A stretch of DNA of 64,000 nucleotides, taken from contig MU858068.1 of the NCBI GenBank assembly GCA_033297075.1, positions 270,142-334,141 of the forward strand, written 5' to 3'. A program made the translations under genes and the position numbers. The notes below the pieces were generated by a model. The model did not search any database. It was not told the origin of the DNA and was given only the letters and a program-made list of their open reading frames with translations. Below, in pieces: positions 35,924 through 48,250 of this stretch. Each line of letters opens with the position of its first letter. The stretch's first letter is position 1. The stretch comes from Rhypophila decipiens. Taxonomy: Eukaryota > Ascomycota > Sordariomycetes > Sordariales > Naviculisporaceae.

Positions 35924-38900
35924 TCAGGCTCTTCCAGAGCCATTGCTCGCCTCTTCTGCCCGAGCTTCGGCTCGTTCAAGCTGATCCAGGTAGTTCACTA
36001 CAATCCTACAGTTCTCCGGCTTGAGATCCGCGTACTTCTGCAGCCTCTTCCGCAAGTCGTCTCTCTCTTCCCCGCCCATGCCGGTAAACGAAGTCACGGC
36101 GACCAAGGCCTTGACCATCTCTGGTGACCCATACTTGACCGCAAGATAAAGCGGCCGGTGGCCCTTGTTGTCCACAATGTTAGCATCCGCCTTTGCCGCC
36201 AGAAGCTCCTGCACAACCTGCAAGGAGGGATTCTTGGAGGCAGCTGCGAGATGGAGTGCTGTCTGGCCGTCTTCGCTGGTCTCGTCAACAAGTGCAGCAG
36301 CGGACAGCAGGGCTGCAACGACAGGAGCCCAGCCGCCAAATGCCGCCAGCTGAAGGGGAGTCAGCCCCTTGTTGTCCTTGATGTTGGGGTCTGCTCCTTC
36401 AACCAGAAGATGCTGGACAACCTCCTTTGCCCCGATGGAGCTGGCAAGATGCAGGGGTGTCCGACCATCAATGTCTCGAGGGTTGATGCTCGCCCCGTAA
36501 TCCAGCAGGACCCGGATGGTCAGAATAGACGCCGCCGAACAAGCGGCAAAAAGTGGCGTGCGTTTCAGCTTTGTGTCTCTGTCCCCCGATGAGGAGAGAA
36601 GGTACTCGACCACCTGGTAGTGTCCACGTCGAGCCGCCCAGTGGATGGGCTGCTTCCCGTCCAGGTCAGTCGCGAACTTCCGGGCCCTGTTCTCTACCAA
36701 AATCTGCACGACCCTCAGATCTCCCTGCAAGGCGGCTAAATGGAGTGGTGACTCGCCATTGATACCCTTGGCATTGACGTCGGCGCCGTTATCTATCAGA
36801 CAGCTCACCAGCTCCTCGTCAGCTCGGCGGATGGCAAGCCGTAGGCCATCGGTTCTCATTCGACGCCCAAGCTCACTACTACCCGGGTGGCGCTTGAGCA
36901 GATCGATGACTTGTGTCATGTTCCTCGCTTCCACGGCCCTACGAAGAGACTTGACGACTGTGCTCGCTTCCAGCGTTGCTGGTTCGGTAGCGGGAAATAC
37001 CGACGGCTTTCCTGACTTTTGCGTCAAAGCATCCGCGTGTGTTTTCAGCAAAGCCGAGGCTCCGTCAAAGAAAGCCCCATTGCCCTTCTCTTCGGCCAGG
37101 GCCAAGAGGCTGGGAATAAGCCTCACAAACTCGTCAAAGTTCTCCGCCTTGTACGTGTCCTCGACCAGTACCTTCAAGGCGTCTAGAGAGGCGTTGGCAG
37201 TGGCACACGCCATGGCCAGCGGGATGTTGGAAGACACGGCATCTATCTCATTCCTGCGCCGCTCCTCTCGCAACTGCTTTGCGAGGACATGGTGAATGTC
37301 AAGAACTGCAAGGAGACATGACAGATCCGCCTGAGGTCCCTTGGGATCAGTCGGGTGATGCTTGCCACACAGCTTCAATAGCGGCAGTTGGAACTGGTGG
37401 TCCTCCCATAGTTCTTTGACCTCGGAGTAGAGATCCGCTCCTTGAGGTCCAGCCTCCTTTACGTGCTTGTACCAGTTCTTCATTGCATATGAAAACTGAA
37501 GGATGGACGGAGTGTGGGTCCCGGTCTCAGGATTGTACTCGAACGTGACATCGGATCGACTTGGGAGACAAAGCAGCGTGAGACAAGATTTGGCCAATTC
37601 CCGCTGGATAAGATGGATCTTGCCGTGATTGACGGTCGTGAGGAAGGTAGTAATCGAGTCCTTCAGGGAGGGATGTGCGAGCGACACGACCCCTCCCTGA
37701 AAGGTAAGCAGGCCAAAGAGCTCTCCGTTGAGCCACGACTCCAGATCGGAACGATACTCCTTCTCCATAATCTCCATGGTTATTGGCGAAGGGTCGCTGG
37801 AGTCTATCCACCTCCAGAATTCCTCCCGTGCCTGTTCCTCTTTGAGCTTTTGCGCAGACATTCTCTTGGATTTGGATCTCGGTCGTTTCTGCGAAGATGC
37901 CGAAGATGGCCGCGACCTGGACGGGTCTCTGCTCACTAGAGACATGACGGGGAAGTGCGCGACCGTACTTCCCATGGCGTAGGTTTGATGCTTGATACAC
38001 CTCGTAGTCGCCAGCAGAGCCGATAGCTCGTCTGGCTTCATGGGTCTCCTCGCAAGCCCCACAAAGAACAGCGCCAGAACCGCAAGCTGGTCTCGATTCC
38101 CAATGAGAAACTCAATCATCCAATGGTGTAACTCGGCGGTAGTGAGCGTCGGTTTTGTGGCACCGGCGGGCATGATGGCATCGACGAACTCGAGAAGGGC
38201 AGGGACATTGCGAACTCCATTGATGATCAGCGCCACAAGCTTGAGCCAGAGAAACGACCAGTTTTGATCGGGCGCAAACAGGCGTTGTATTCGTTCCAGA
38301 TAGTCATCAGACAACCGAAACCTGCGTTCCACCAGCCGCCTCTCGACGTCTTTCAACTCACGTCTGGAAAATGTGTTGATCTCTCGCTGATGGCTTGCCT
38401 GCTGGGTGATGTCGATCAGGATGGCATCCTCCGAGTCCACACCCCAGGTAGAAAAGGACTCGGCCAGTGTTGTCCTCTGAGATGTAATGCACATCTTGGT
38501 GTTGGGCAAGGCCAGCAGGCGTCTCAGCATTTGCCGCACCTGAGGCTGGCTCGCCCTGTCACAGTCGTCCAAGCCGTCGATGACAATATATATCTTTGTC
38601 ACTGGGTTTCCTCGAAGCATGGAGAACAATGTCTCCACCACGTCTTCGGTCGTCAGAAGCGAGGCGACGTCGTGCTGGTCATGTACTTCGATTCCAGAGC
38701 GTCTTCGTTTCAGGCCGGGAACCCGCTCGTCTTGCGACTTTAGAAAGTCGGATGGCTTGGTTTTGAATGGCCAGCAATCACGCATCTTGGGCTTGGAGAG
38801 AATCTGGGCCGAGGGAAAGTGCCTCACCAAGCTTGGATTGACCTCGAGAAGTTGGAGGACAAACTGGTGCAACAGCTCTGTGAAGTGAAGCTCGGGATTG

Positions 38901-40604
38901 GACTGATTGTTGAAGAAGTGATGCAAAACGATGTCGTCGTTGTCCATAATCTTCTGGGCCTTGGGACCAATTTCGGCAGCAAGATTGCCAATGATGTCGT
39001 GTGCTGTGGCGGATTTGCCGGCGCCAAGAGGGCAGGTAACGAGAAGCAGACGTCTATGTTGCCGCCATTCCTCATACTCGGCACTCTTGGCGACCCAGTC
39101 CACGTTGACGCCATGGGCCAGGAGAGATTCAACGTATTCGAGACCAAACACGGGCTGAGTCAGGGCTTTTTTTATTCTCCGCAGCATGACGGTAGGGAGA
39201 AACAGACGGGTGACATGGGAAGTGCCAAAGACGCCCGTATCCGACCCGCTATCTTCGGGCTTCTCTTGGCTGGACACGATCAGCTTCTCCAGTGCTGAAT
39301 CGGGCAGTCCAAGATTCCGATGCTCCATCATGGGGATACCAGCCCGGAAGGCTTTCAATATACGGCCGACGGACTGGTCGGTGGTCTGAGAAACCAGGTC
39401 TCTCACTAGGATGTATCCTCGGTCTATCTGGGTCTGAAACTGGCAGAGAGTGGTGTGATCCCCATCGAGATAGACAACGTTCTCGTACTGGTGGCCGAGC
39501 GCGTTGTCGCCTGATGTGACTAGAGTCGCCAGCCGGTCAGTTCCTGTTTCGTTCTTTTCAAAACAAGAAAAGATGGCAATGTGTCCGTCATCCAGGCTCG
39601 ATTCAAAGGCTGAAAGCAGGCGCATGAAGGTGGCCTTGGGGCGCTCCCGGTCCCCTTCTGGGGATGGCGTCAGTTCCTCGGCGTTGTTGTAGTACTGGGA
39701 TGCGGCTCTTATGCGGTTCACCACACTATGCCAACCAAGCGCGGTTCTGGTTCGGTGGGGGGTGCCAAAGAAGACGATGCCTTTGGTGCACTCGTTGATG
39801 TCGGAGTAGGTTGGCCAGAGCTTCAGGCTTCCATATCCTCTGGCCAAAGCAACAGCCTTGTCGAGATGATGGGTCAGTGGCAAAAAACAGAGGCTCGAGG
39901 TTGGGCAAGATGACTTACAGCTTTGACCAAGCAGCCGCCTAGACTGTGGGCAACAAAGATGATGGGGCGATGTTCGGCATCCTCTCGCCTCCGATATGTG
40001 GTGAGAATTGCCAGCAGTCGCTCTGAGACGTACTGCATAGCTCTCAAGTTGGATCCGGTCCATATCGACCTGTCATATTTGAACGAGAGCAACCTCGCTT
40101 TTGGGAAGACTCTGGCGAGCTCATCCGGCCAAGATACTGACCCGCAGTTCCATGTCGTCTTGTCATCGCCACTCAAGCCATGGACGAATATGATGCTAAG
40201 AATTGATTGGTCAAGTGTTAGTGCTAGTGGTCTCGGAGTGTTGTGACCGGATAGAAGAAAGGGGCAGAGGCTCACTCGCAACTTATTGGTTCCTCGCCCA
40301 CAGATATTATGGAAAAGGAGCACTCCGGGCGGTCGGCACGGTTCGGTGACTGGCCCAGGTTGGTATTTGTTCGACTGCCGCCGAGTTGAGTGCCATCATC
40401 ACTGAAATCGCGTGTCGGTGAGTCTAATAGTGAGTCGGTCTGAGATGATAAGTAGTCGGCGAAACCAGAACCTGTGTGGCGAAGTATCAAGTTGTCTTTG
40501 GCGTCGGAGGAGCTAGAGCCACTGATGTTCGTGTCCGTCCTCGACGGCCTCTCTGAAAAATATCTAAACTCCTCAGGTGCACCGACTGCAGATACAGGAT
40601 CCAT
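35924..40604 (-). CDS. NLR-type STAND protein: SesB-like hydrolase, NACHT, ankyrin repeats
   Basis: Probable non-self recognition or immune receptor. Three exons on the minus strand, 40604-40276, 40195-39919, 39856-35924; phases close, 1512 aa. Residues 1-109 are Ser/Asp-rich. Residues 110-345 form an alpha/beta hydrolase of the SesB type: IIFVHGLSGDDKTTW, nucleophile elbow AHSLGG (about 192-197), GIVFFGTPHRT, and a His in YLDGDHTTLCQF. The NACHT NTPase follows with P-loop CPLGAGKS (Lys about 483) and Walker B IYIVIDGLDDC (about 625). From about 1225 to 1460 there are six or seven ankyrin repeats (SPLHLAALQG, QPIHWAARRG, TPLHLASSIG, TPLQLAAFGG, TALHLAAA). In such proteins ligand binding to the repeats triggers NTP-driven oligomerisation and effector activation. 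A beta-rich gene and a subtilase gene lie next to it. Confidence 0.92.
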
Positions 40605-41353
40605 TGGATCGCGAATATCTTGAAGGAGAAAGGGAAAACGGTGAGAGCACGAGAAGTGACTGGTGGCCAAGTCCAGTTGGAAAGAACCGGCCAAGGACAA
40701 GGGGCTGCTTGGCTGAGGGGACAGCAATCGATAAAAGAGGCAGCTGGGACAGACTGTATCGTGCAGAGCTCAAACTCTCAAGGGGACGACTGGTCGCTTC
40801 CCTCAGGTTGATGCCGTTCAGGCCTGGGTTGCAGATTCCAGATTGCCGGTTTCCAGGTCTCGTTCAAACTCGAGAATGACAGTTTAGGGCGGTCTCAGTG
40901 TGCCACAGCGTCGGGTTGTGTTGTGCAGGTGGTGGTGGTGTTGCTGTTGGTCACCGTCTGGGCTGGGTTTGTTGGCAGGCGACGTTTTGGGGGGCAATCC
41001 CTGACTGCTGAGCCACTCCTATTTGGGCAAGCGCAACCACAAAATATGCCCCAAACCGCCTGGGCAGGTGCGAAGTGCAGGTGACGATAGGGAGCGCCAG
41101 CAGGGGTCAGTCCTTCCGTCAAAAGACTTGGCGGGTATTCACGGTCATTATCTCACTTCATCCGACACTTCCTTTCTCACAACCGATACGAACCACGAGG
41201 CACAAAGAACAGTCAGATCAGATCAAATCTCATTTATCTAGGTATTATTCCTTGTGGCTAATCTTGTCCATTCTTCAACCCTCCTGCTTGAGACTTGACC
41301 AAGATGATGAACCACCAATGTCTTGACCACCTGAGGACCATTTTCATCGTCCT
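40605..41353. other. Promoter region of the NLR gene
   Basis: About 750 bases between the NLR start codon and the 3' end of the acidic-tail protein gene. Short ORFs only; no further gene was recognised. Confidence 0.45.
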
Positions 41354-42442
41354 TTACGAATCCAGTGCATCTTCAAACACATCGTCATCATCATCGTCTT
41401 CGTCATTGTTCTTTCCTCCCAACTGAAGCGACAAATCGACGTTTGTCCTGGGCCCATCATTATCGCCATCGTCATCATCATCCTCTCCTTTGCCAAGCCC
41501 CTCACCGCCGTCGTCCTTGTACACTTGTTCTCCTCCGTAAATGCTAACTGGTGCGACCAGCTCGACAACATGGACATAGGAATACTTGTCCAGTTCCCTT
41601 CCCTTGACCAAAAACCCCAGCTCTTCAGCATCCACCTGTGCATGCTCCGGATATTCCAGCTTTCCCGATAGTGCCCTCTTCCCGGGTTCATAGGTCTTGA
41701 CGGGCTGCTTGAGCCCTACGAGCGACTTCAGGCTAGATAGGCCGGTCGCCACTGCATGTCGAGTATCTACCGTCGCCCGTACCTTGGCCTGGACGATGAA
41801 GGCCTCGTGCCCATCTTTGCGCTCAATCACCACGGCAAGCTGATACGAGTCTGGAATTTGCTTTTCCTTATCGTTTTCCGAAATGGTCCACTCTACCACG
41901 TTGAAGCCATCCCTGTCGCGCGTGCGCGTGCTTGCTGTCGATTTTGCACTGATGGTGGCCAAGACATGCTTCTTATACTCGGCTCTGTCCCGCCAGTCGT
42001 ATGCAAACCCGACACTGGCTGGCAGCGGTGAAGCGTCCACTTTCACCGAGCCGCCAACGTGGTGCTGTGTCTGCTGCAGGACTGTCGTGGGTATGACGCC
42101 GATGTTCCCATCCTGCGCTGGAGCAAAACAGCGGATAGCCGGGTCGTCGCTGGCCTGACCAGACACGGAGCTGAAGGTCAAGCTCAGCGTCACCTTCTTG
42201 AACCGCCGCGAGTTGCTGTGACTTCCGCTGTGCAGACTGAAATGGAGGACGACCAGACTCGCAGGCTCCTTGCCTTCCTTACTCAGGCTCCCATGCAAGA
42301 CATACTGTTCTGTGACGGTTGAACTAAAACTGGTGCGTTCGACTTGAAAGAGCGGGGTTCCCAGATAGGTCCTGTTTGTCCCCTGGTCCTCTGGGTCTTC
42401 AATAAAGGGCACCGCAACGTCAAACTCTTCGACGGTAGCCAT
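41354..42442 (-). CDS. Beta-rich protein of unknown function with acidic C-terminal tail
   Basis: Single exon, 362 aa, function unknown. No signal peptide or membrane helix. Residues 1-300 alternate polar and hydrophobic positions as in beta-sandwich or pore-forming folds (KKVTLSLTFSSVSG, HHVGGSVKVDASPLPAS, FNVVEWTISENDKEK, YQLAVVIERKDGHEAFIVQA, KVRATVDTRHAVATG). From about residue 310 it becomes a Gly/Asp/Glu-rich acidic tail with two Asp runs. It sits between the NLR gene (same strand) and the subtilase gene (divergent, 812 bp apart). By position it could be a substrate or executor of that protease, as in the gasdermin/protease pair HET-Q1/HET-Q2, but I cannot show homology to gasdermins. 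Confidence 0.8.
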   Translation of the reverse strand: MATVEEFDVAVPFIEDPEDQGTNRTYLGTPLFQVERTSFSSTVTEQYVLHGSLSKEGKEPASLVVLHFSLHSGSHSNSRRFKKVTLSLTFSSVSGQASDDPAIRCFAPAQDGNIGVIPTTVLQQTQHHVGGSVKVDASPLPASVGFAYDWRDRAEYKKHVLATISAKSTASTRTRDRDGFNVVEWTISENDKEKQIPDSYQLAVVIERKDGHEAFIVQAKVRATVDTRHAVATGLSSLKSLVGLKQPVKTYEPGKRALSGKLEYPEHAQVDAEELGFLVKGRELDKYSYVHVVELVAPVSIYGGEQVYKDDGGEGLGKGEDDDDDGDNDGPRTNVDLSLQLGGKNNDEDDDDDDVFEDALDS

Positions 42443-43254
42443 GAGTGCCGTGTGAACAGCTGGAAGGTTCGAGTTTCCAGGGCCTCAAGTTGGGTACCAG
42501 TGCTTGTCGAATGGGGGCTGAAACGGTCAGCCAACTGAACCTCACACAGGAGAGGGGAAATAACGCACTCAAGAACAGATGCCTGTGTACCCCCGATGTT
42601 TGCTTCAGAAGACAATATGTCCAAAAGCGAGCGTACGAGTCTGGTACTCTGCTTTCTTCTACAAGTTTCTGCGAAATGGCGTGGTTCAGCTAATATTATC
42701 CAAATCAACAAACAAGTCGGGCTGGCATCATGATAAAAATGCGCCAAGTGGTATGGCCGCGAGCTCGATTGGGTCGACCGCCGAGTGACTCGATTCATCA
42801 CCACCCGCATCCCAATCAGTGGCGCATGCAGCAAATGGTCCGCTCAGCCTCTGTGCCTTTTGCCCCGAAAGCCCCCTAGCGACCCGCAAATAGGGTCTCG
42901 ACGAATAGCGGTTGGCATTGTTACATCCGCAGCAGTGTTGTTTCAGGAGCTCGCTCAGGTTTGGCTCTGACAGACAGGGGTCATCACTCCTGGAAGGGCC
43001 TAGTGTCAGCGGGGGAGTGCATCAGAGGGGGTGTGCTAGTGTGCAGTACGTATATGCATCCAGGCACTCCTGCGGCACCTTTCTCTGACCAACATTTTTT
43101 TCCTTCGAGATGAGGCTCTTCTCGAGATTCGGTGAGCCGAAAACCGCCAGACTAAACTTGGTTTCTTCAAGACACCTGGCCAAGATCCCGCCAATGCCTC
43201 TCCTTCATCTCCATACGGCCTCAGTGATTCCAGCGCTGGTGCAGAGTCGAAAAC
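42443..43254. promoter_or_regulatory. Divergent promoter between beta-rich gene and subtilase gene
   Basis: 812 bases between divergent start codons (42442 minus, 43255 plus). No other convincing gene. A short ORF from 43110 contains a GTGAGC donor-like site but cannot be joined in phase to the subtilase start. Confidence 0.4.
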
Positions 43255-46200
43255 ATGGGCGATATAGACCTCGACAATGTGACGGACATCCTCGGTGAGA
43301 TTCGAGATGGCTGGGATGAAGCAGCAACCGGTGAGGAGCTCGAAAGAGGCATACGGCACTGGGTCAAGTCACTAGAGGTCAGCCAGATTCACACACACAC
43401 ATACACCAATAGAACTTCTGCTGACACTGCACAGGACTACTGCCGAGAAACAGACGCAGATGCGAATGTTGTCTTTGAAGACTTCATAGAGCCGCGAGTT
43501 ATAGATCTTTTTCGGGCCGATGCAGGGGTCAGGTCTGACTCGGATTCGCTGAGCATTTTCATCAAGGCAATGCGAGACGAGACCAACATCCGTGTCTGCT
43601 TCGAAAATGCCTTGATCAACCAAAAGAAGTATCTACGCTCGGCCGACATGTCTGATGCTCAACGGCGAGAATTGGTGCTGCATTACCGCTCAAACTGGAT
43701 TTACGTCGCTAACAAGCTGATCCAGCACCAGGCTAGATGCATTGTTCCGCTGGTAACGTCGGACGCCAGGGAGGGATCTCCGACTCAGAATCTGTGGAAG
43801 GATGAAGAGACAGCTTTGCATGTGGCGGTGACGCAAAGCTGTCCAGAAGTAGTCGAGGCCCTCATCGAGGCAGTCAGGCATGCCCACAAAGACGATCCCG
43901 ACCGGGGCGAGCGGGCTATTTTGAGCCAAAAGAGCTCGGGGCAGACAGCACTGGCCATCGCGGTCGACCAGCTGGACCTGGACAGTGTTAGGAGGCTGTT
44001 GGCGGCTACCAAGGGATTCTTGAGTATCTCCTGGGGTAGGGGCGGGTACCCGCTCCACGATCTCGTCCTGTCGGTGGCCAACCAGACAAAAAAGCATCCA
44101 GAGGCCGCTCTGAACAAGGCGAGCTTCAAGATACTGTCCGAGATCATCGAGGCTGACACAAAGGGGTCGCTCACCTCACGTTGTGGCGTCATCAGCACAA
44201 CACCATGGGACCAGAGGGTCGAGAACATTCCGCCATACACGTTGGCCGCAATGGCCGAGGAAGGCATGAAGGGACTGAGGCGACGGCCATCTATCCGAGA
44301 CTCGAGATTGGCAGCCAATATTGACAAGAGGATACCTCTTCTGCAGAAGCTGAGGATCGGCATGAAGACGTATATTGCGCGGGAGCTGGACGGGCTAAGC
44401 TACGAGCTGGCCACTGCCGGTGATGTTGGCCTGCAAAACAAGATCACCTATCTCGATTTGTCCGACTTTGACGCCATCGCGGCCGGGTCACAGGAGACTG
44501 ATCTTGATCGGTTTGTGAAAAACTTCAAGCCCCGGAGCCAGTGCTTCGAGTTTTCGGATATGCTCTCCTATGTTAGATTGCCGGACATGTCGATAGGAGA
44601 CCCTGAAAAGACGTCCAGGGCCATTGTCGAGCTCTTTGACAATCTTGCCCAGCTCTTCAAGGTGTCCAAAATTGTAAAGCTCGAGGCAAAGGACCATCCA
44701 ACACACCCCATGGACGACATGGAGATTGCCAAAATCGTCGACCGGTTCGGTATTGAGGAGCTGGACTGGGCCAAGTACAATATCGACTTGGACGCCTTGA
44801 CGCCCAAGAATACCGACGACTCGTCGTCTATCAGAAAGCTAAAGCTGTATTCGACTGGTCACTGGGGTGTTTTGTACCACTGGCTAAGCGAGGAGGGGAT
44901 ATTCTCGTTTGAAGGGGTATGTATGGTTGTCCCATTTGAATGTTTCCGTGCTTGGTACAAGAGTTGCTCCTAACCAGTCCGCCCTGCAGTTAAAAGAAGT
45001 TTTAATCGTGGTAGTTAATCCATATGTAAGTGCCAGTCGCTACACAGGATTTATGCCAAGTCACATGTACTCATCGCAACACCAACGCATAGGAATCAGA
45101 GGACTTTCCCTCACAAGACTCGGCTACCAGCTTGGCAGACAAAGTGCGAGCCCGAATGAAAAAGATGAGTACCTACAAGAATAGGACAGCTCAACTCAGT
45201 ATCGACGTCGAACCAGGGCGTGTGCACAAAGCACGGACTCGGGAGACATATGTGCCCGAGTCGGTCTCTGACCAATTCTTCAAGGCATTTGAAAAGGCGC
45301 AGGACTTCTCGCTCGCGTACCCAGAGAGACTGGAAATATGGGACGACTCGAAGCTCGGTCCTTTACGAAGCAAGGTGGCCATCATCGACAATGGTGTGGA
45401 CATTGGGCAGAGGAAGATAGCATCCAATATCCGCAAGGGCCGGTCATTCGTCAGCCTGCACGATAGCGGATGGTACTTGCCGTGGTTCACATCAGTTCAT
45501 GTCCACGGGACGCAGATGGCCTCGCTGGTGGTGCGGGTTGACCCCAGCTGCGACCTCTTTGTCTACCGTATCAACTCGCTTCCGAGTGGGTCGATTGACG
45601 CGAGACATGCCGTCGAGGTAATTGTTCCCCGGTCCCAACAGGGCAGGTCACACGTATACTAACATGCCATCTCCTTGACTACCAGGCGATCGAGGCGGCA
45701 ATTGAAGACCAGGTCGACGTGATCAACCTCAGCTGGTCGTTTAACAAGAACCACGAGACGCTCAAGCAAGCCATTGACAAGGCAGCCGACAGACAACACC
45801 GCGCTCTGGTGTTCTGCGCCAAGTCAGACGAACTCTATGCCGATGATGTGTTTCCGGCCGACTACCTGAGCACCATCAGCGTAGCAGCGGCAACCAGTCG
45901 AGGTCGCATCGGAACCGAAGGCAGCAAGACGCCAGACCTGCTCATCCTCGGAGAGAACATGCCTGCCTACGGTCCAGATTACTTGGGCACCAAGGAGAAA
46001 GAGGCCAAGGTCTCGGGCTCATCTGTAGCTACGGCATTAGCATCGGGAATGGCATCCCTCATGTTGATGTTGGCCAAGAGGGATGTTGTGCTCAAAGAGT
46101 GCTGGGAGCTGCTCAAGATCAAGGAGGTCATGCTCAAGGTGTTTGAGAGGTTCAAGACGGACAAGTCCAGTACTGTGACGTATGTGAATCCGGCCATGGT

Positions 46201-46276
46201 ATTCGGGGAGCCGGCAGATCGGCTGGTGGTGGAAATGAGAAGCGTGGTCAAGGCGTTTCCCAAGACGGGCTACTAG
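43255..46276 (+). CDS. Ankyrin-like/subtilisin (peptidase S8) fusion protein
   Basis: Intracellular subtilisin-like serine protease with a large N-terminal region; no signal peptide. Exons 43255-44916, 44990-45025, 45093-45617 and 45686-46276 give 937 aa with all junctions in phase 0. Residues 1-550 are mostly helical, with weak ankyrin-like repeats near 180-300 (ETALHVAVTQSCPEVVEALI, QTALAIAVDQLDLDSVRRLL, YPLHDLVLS). The S8 triad is complete: Asp in VAIIDNGVD (about 665), His in HVHGTQMASL (about 703), Ser in SGSSVATALASGMASL (about 854). It has no pro-peptide, so control may come from the N-terminal region. A 57-nt stretch (43378-43434, GTC..CAG, CA-rich) is in frame without stops and could be an extra intron, giving 918 aa. 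The neighbours are the NLR and the beta-rich gene. Confidence 0.88.
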
Positions 46277-48112
46277 ATCTAGCAGAGGGTTGGCTGCAAT
46301 TCTACGTCCATTTCTCTGGTCTCTGGACTTGACCACAGCCAGGCTCCAGTATTGAGCCATGTCTGCGTATGCAACTCTCGTGCGCAACGGGTCAAATCCG
46401 GTCTCCTATTCAACCATGTTGGCTCGAGATATCAGGGTTAGGCAGCAACTGCAAAACAATCCCTTGATCCACGTGTCTGGGCCCCGGGCCGGTTAATTGC
46501 TTTGGAATCATGGGAGCCTCCGTGAATCCTTCCGCCAGCTCGGCTGGCCTTCCGGTGCTCACCTATCGTGCTTCTTTGATTTCAACATACTGGCTTTCTC
46601 GGGCTTTTCAAGGGCCCGTGATATTCATAAAGGACTTTTCGGGTGGCCAGACCAGTCTGAACTTGACGAGACTGTCTACACAGGCTATCATGTAACCGGT
46701 TAGTTCGCCCGTCTTATCTGGATAATGGAGGCCATGCCCATGGAAATCTGTCACGCCTCGGAGGTCAGCCCTGGATCCACGCGACATCCCGCTATACCCG
46801 AACCGCCCCCTGCTGAAGGCAAGTGTGCCATCATGTAGGTGATGGCCAACGGGATGGATGGCAGTGTGCTATGGAATGGTGGACAACGGACAAAGCTAAC
46901 GGACTTTACAACGCAAATCAGCCATGAGATCGGGACAAGCGAATATACTGCATCGCCGTTTGTGACTAAGATGCCAGTAATTATATGAAAGCCCCATCAT
47001 TTACTATAGTCACCAATGACTTGTGTGTAAAATATTTCCATGTCATTGACTTGGAAAAGCGCGTCACTGCCACTGACGGGTGGTTTTGCGTCACCCAAGG
47101 AAATATTTGATTCACTCTATTCCCGGCACTGGCGTGCATGTCACCTCGTCAAGGCCCCGATGACTCCCCGGCAATTTAACACCTTCCTATTTTAGCCACA
47201 GACTCATAGCCCTCCTGGGGACTTGTTCTACATATCACAGCGGGCCAACGCGTCCGCTGAACCCCCAACCAACATGGGACCAAGAAGAAAACCAAAGGAT
47301 GAAAAAGCCACTGGCGGCCAGTTCAAGTGCTGTCGGTGAGCTTGGGGGACCAACTGGAAAGGACGAGAGATTGACGGACTGTTGCCAGCCACAACGACGC
47401 CAGAAACCGGCAAGACCTATTAGGCTAATATCTCGATTTGCTGCTCTCACTTCTTTTCTTGGATTTGTTGGTAACTGTACGTGTGTCGCCGCATGACTGT
47501 CTGTCTACGCCGGCGCACGCGCGTCGCACAAATATCGCAGAAAGTACGCCGTACAGACAAGAGTGCTGCAAAGGTACCCGCGCCACATCCGGCAGACAGG
47601 CAGGAGGCGGAGACCCATCACGCCCACACTATAGACAGCCAACCGACACCAATGATGATTGGGCGTACCAGGCGACAAGTCGGTGACTCAGTCGGGGTGG
47701 GACCCCCAAAATGACATATACGTACTGGTGTCACACAAGTGAGTGCCTGACGCGATGAGTCTGATGCCTGGGAATAGAATACTACCGAGTAATCCTGTGC
47801 AGGCAAGGTACCTGCAGTCCCAGCTTTACCGCCAAAGACGTTAGCACGGTGATGCCTGGCCAAAAGAGTGAAGCCTTGTATTCATTAACCTTCTTACTTG
47901 CATGATGGCTTGGATCTACCCGCGGAGGCAGTACTCGTAGGGTCCTGTGAGCCTGTCTACGCCGTGGGTATCCACGGATGAACCGCTGGTACGTACCCTT
48001 GATTTCAAACAATGAGCCTCGAATCCTGAGGCCAGCAGTCGAGATATTTCAAGGCCGCTCCCATCCCAAGTTGTGCTTGTCGTTTGTCTCTTGTTCATCA
48101 TCGTCATCATCG

Positions 48113-48145
<33 letters not shown>

Positions 48146-48250
48146 CACCCAAAGCCTGCGCAAGCATCTATTCAACGAATAATACTTCCAAGAACAACAT
48201 CACATCAACCAAAACATATCACCTATATTTTCTTCCCAGACATCAACAAC
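46277..48250. other. Intergenic region, no supported gene
   Basis: About 2 kb of spacer between the subtilase gene and the small Ser-rich ORF. Only short unsupported ORFs; the 3' part is the leader of the next gene. Confidence 0.45.
48095..48146. repeat. (ATC)n trinucleotide microsatellite
   Basis: Imperfect then perfect run of ATC/CAT units about 52 bp long, about 105 bases before the small ORF at 48251 and probably in its 5' leader. Confidence 0.9.

Noticed and set aside
38580..39298. Plus-strand ORFs inside the NLR gene
   Set aside because: Antisense shadows of the coding NACHT region.
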